A DNA stretch of 43,213 nt, from contig CAIWCT010000136.1 in NCBI GenBank assembly GCA_903911225.1, forward strand, positions 1 through 43,213. Direction: 5' to 3'. A program made the position numbers and the translations under genes. The notes beneath the pieces were generated by a model. The model was not told the origin of the DNA, did not search any database, and saw nothing but the letters and a program-made list of their open reading frames with translations. The DNA comes from an uncultured delta proteobacterium (GTDB lineage: Bacteria; Desulfobacterota; WTBG01; CAIYCZ01; CAIRTM01). The stretch's first letter is position 1. The number at the start of each line of letters is the position of its first letter. Positions 41,412 to 43,213 of this stretch are shown in pieces.

Positions 41412-41939
41412 ATGGGAAACAGAAAAGCAATAAAATTATTTACAGCAGTATGTGTTGCATTGGCTCTTCTGGTTACGGGCGGTTCAGCACAGGCGGGGTT
41501 GTTTAACGGCCTGCCGGAGGTTGTTGTTTTAAAGCCCGGCCATGATGCGACGCGGCAATTCTATTTAAATGATACATTTGATCTGAATGGCTTCGACAAT
41601 TATGAGGCGTTTCTGTTTGTTGCCGTCGCAGATAATTCGACAACGCCTGCAACAAAATGCGGTGTTCTGACCATAACGCTCAGCACGTCGGCTACGATTA
41701 CCTTTGGCGCGTACATAGATTATTCCCTTATCGGGTTCTCCTATCCGATTGGCGGAAAACTTGCCGCGAACTCTTTTTACAGCTTAAATTTTACGACGCC
41801 GCAGAAGGCAGTAAAAGCCATCACCCTGAACTCGATGTACGGGTTTGGTTTTGTTACGGCTCTGATGAGAAATATTGAGGGCGTTGTCACCCAGCCGACT
41901 CCGTTCAGTATTCTGTTCTCCCTTGCTGCAAAAAAATAA
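41412..41939 (+). CDS. Small secreted protein of unknown function
   Basis: A 175-residue protein. A clear signal peptide (about 1-28, FTAVCVALALLVTGGSAQAG) is followed by a beta-rich mature part without Cys pairs or enzyme motifs that I recognise (for example VLTITLSTSATITFGAYIDY). The gene has a strong GGGAGG ribosome-binding site and lies directly behind the TTAAC array. It is 33 bp upstream of the porin gene, so it is probably induced together with it under phosphate limitation. It may be a periplasmic or surface factor working with the porin; no function can be assigned. Confidence 0.8.
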   Translation: MGNRKAIKLFTAVCVALALLVTGGSAQAGLFNGLPEVVVLKPGHDATRQFYLNDTFDLNGFDNYEAFLFVAVADNSTTPATKCGVLTITLSTSATITFGAYIDYSLIGFSYPIGGKLAANSFYSLNFTTPQKAVKAITLNSMYGFGFVTALMRNIEGVVTQPTPFSILFSLAAKK

Positions 41940-41972
41940 TACGGAAATACTACTGAAAGGAGGCGTACTATT

Positions 41973-43213
41973 ATGAAACGATTACTCGCAATAGGTGTAG
42001 GTTGTGCTCTGGTTGTCTGTGCAGCATTTTCCGCTGCGCGGGCCAGCGAAGTTGATATTTTAGTGGATAAACTGGTGAAAAAGGGCGTGCTGAACAAGCA
42101 GGAAGCCACCGAGGTGTTGCAGGAAGTCCAGGATGCCCAGTGGCAGGAGAAGGATAAGGAACGCGCCGAAGTCATAAAAGGCACAAAAGATGCCATAAAG
42201 AAGGATAATCCGAGCCTGTTTGCCGGAGAAATTCCCGCCTGGGTGCGCAGGATGGAGATAAAAGGCGATTTGCGGCTGCGCTATGAAAACATCGACCGTG
42301 ATGTAACCGGTTACACGCAAAGAGAGCGCTACCGTTACCGGCTCCGCCTGGGCGTTGTTACAAAGTTGGATGAAATTAACAATATGGAAATCGGCTTTGG
42401 GTTTGCCAGCGGCTCGGATGATCCGCGCTCGACCAATCAGACCTACGGCAATGAGTTTTCAAAAGGCGATCTGCGTGTTGATTATGCCTATGCCAAATAT
42501 AAACCCTTCAGCTGGGTAACGCTGCTCGCCGGTAAGTTTAGTAATCCGCTGTGGCTCCCGACAGACACTTTCTGGGATTATGACATTAATCCCGAAGGCG
42601 TGGCTGCGCAGTTTACCTATGCGGCATCACCAAACATTGATCTGTTTTTGAATACGGGCTGGCTTGTTCTTGATGAACTGCCCAATGATGAAAACGATCC
42701 GTCCGTGTTCGTGTTCCAGCCGGGCAGCAAAATAAAGTTCGGCGATGCGTACTTTAAAAACGCCGTTTCCTACATGCAGTCAAATAATGTAAAAAATCAC
42801 ACCTTTGCCGCCTGGTCGGCAAAAACCAATACCCTGCACGCCATTAATGAGCAGCATCCCGGAACGCTGAAGTATGACTTTAACTGCGTTACGCTCAGCG
42901 GTGAACTGGGCACTAAGATACCGCTTACGTATCTGCCGTTTGCAGCCGTATTCGGCGAGTGGGAAAAGAACTCGAAAGCCAACGGCGGCCAGGATACGGG
43001 CTTAGTGTATGGCGTCAAGTTCGGCTATGAGAAGGTCACCAAACTCAATGAATGGCAGTTTTCGGCCCGCTACGCAAAACTCGAACAAAATGCCTGGCTT
43101 GATTTTCTCCCCGACAGCGATACCTGGGACGGCCGCACGGGTGTCAAGGGGCCGAAAGTCCAGCTCCAGTACGGTCTTTTCAAGAATGTGTGGGCGACCG
43201 CCACGTACTTCAA
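41973..43213 (+). CDS. Putative outer-membrane porin, runs off the right edge
   Basis: An open frame of 413 codons without a stop in the window. A signal peptide (about 1-25, ending AAFSAARA) is followed by a short helical segment (VDILVDKLVKKGVLNKQEAT) and a charged linker. From about residue 95 an outer-membrane barrel follows with alternating aromatic strands (RRMEIKGDLRLRYENIDRD, YRYRLRLGVVTKL, YAYAKYKPFSWVTLLAGKFS). The helical prefix plus barrel fits the putative porin family (Porin_5). A very strong ribosome-binding site, AAAGGAGG, precedes the ATG. Downstream of a Pho-like array, a role in phosphate passage is plausible, but selectivity cannot be read from sequence. Confidence 0.88.
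   Translation, partial: MKRLLAIGVGCALVVCAAFSAARASEVDILVDKLVKKGVLNKQEATEVLQEVQDAQWQEKDKERAEVIKGTKDAIKKDNPSLFAGEIPAWVRRMEIKGDLRLRYENIDRDVTGYTQRERYRYRLRLGVVTKLDEINNMEIGFGFASGSDDPRSTNQTYGNEFSKGDLRVDYAYAKYKPFSWVTLLAGKFSNPLWLPTDTFWDYDINPEGVAAQFTYAASPNIDLFLNTGWLVLDELPNDENDPSVFVFQPGSKIKFGDAYFKNAVSYMQSNNVKNHTFAAWSAKTNTLHAINEQHPGTLKYDFNCVTLSGELGTKIPLTYLPFAAVFGEWEKNSKANGGQDTGLVYGVKFGYEKVTKLNEWQFSARYAKLEQNAWLDFLPDSDTWDGRTGVKGPKVQLQYGLFKNVWATATYF

Noticed and set aside
1-43213. tRNA, rRNA or riboswitch genes
   Set aside because: Scanning the intergenic spaces on both strands showed no cloverleaf-like tRNA ends, rRNA sequence or riboswitch core that I could support; most gaps are too short to hold one.

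Overview
The window is a chromosomal segment from a Gram-negative bacterium. An outer-membrane porin, a lipoprotein PstS, a Wsp-type chemosensory operon and an ABC-exported O-polysaccharide locus all support this. Gene content, together with dispersed hairpin repeats that are translated as a GESRNP-type peptide, suggests a Desulfobacterota (deltaproteobacterial) genome. That assignment is an inference, because no rRNA or other marker gene lies in the window.

Layout. (1) 1-360: the 5' end of a frameshifted transposase and a probable IS end. (2) 390-10511, minus strand: a complete Wsp-like chemosensory operon with two chemoreceptors, CheW (WspB), CheR-TPR (WspC), CheW (WspD), CheA-REC (WspE) and CheB (WspF). 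The usual output diguanylate cyclase WspR is not present. (3) 10694-25635, plus strand: a surface polysaccharide locus. A near-consensus promoter precedes wzm and wzt (with a cargo-binding tail). Next come a sulfotransferase with a repeat-built coiled coil, a 1248-residue triple glycosyltransferase, a polytopic membrane protein, an RMD-like GDP-sugar reductase and a GT4 glycosyltransferase. The locus ends in an AT-rich MBOAT plus AlgJ/AlgX-like acetylation pair. The order wzm-wzt-(capping enzyme with coiled coil)-(multi-domain polymerase) matches the E. coli O8/O9a locus, but with a sulfotransferase in the WbdD slot. (4) 25674-34098: mixed accessory genes. These are an amidohydrolase with a HATPase-GNAT fusion, a ribbon-helix-helix/acetolactate decarboxylase fusion followed by an acetolactate synthase relic, a membrane diguanylate cyclase, a Phd/VapC module with a broken toxin sitting between two copies of a 171-bp gene end, a PP-loop protein with an NFACT-R-like tail, and a secreted propeller made of seven exact 39-residue blades. 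(5) 34348-43213: a phosphate island with Pit and its DUF47 partner, a phoU-pstS-pstC-pstA-pstB-pstB operon, and a divergent pair (a small secreted protein and a porin) behind an array of 11-bp TTAAC repeats that looks like a PhoB/PhoP box.

The strongest leads are two. First, the two adjacent PstB ATPases carry complementary defects: one lacks the LSGGQ signature, the other lacks the Q-loop Gln and H-loop His. A heterodimer would have one consensus and one degenerate ATP site, an architecture known from asymmetric ABC exporters. Second, the sulfotransferase-coiled-coil protein may be a sulfate-capping chain terminator and molecular ruler for an ABC-exported O-polysaccharide. Both rest on motifs read directly in the sequence plus family knowledge; neither has been tested here.
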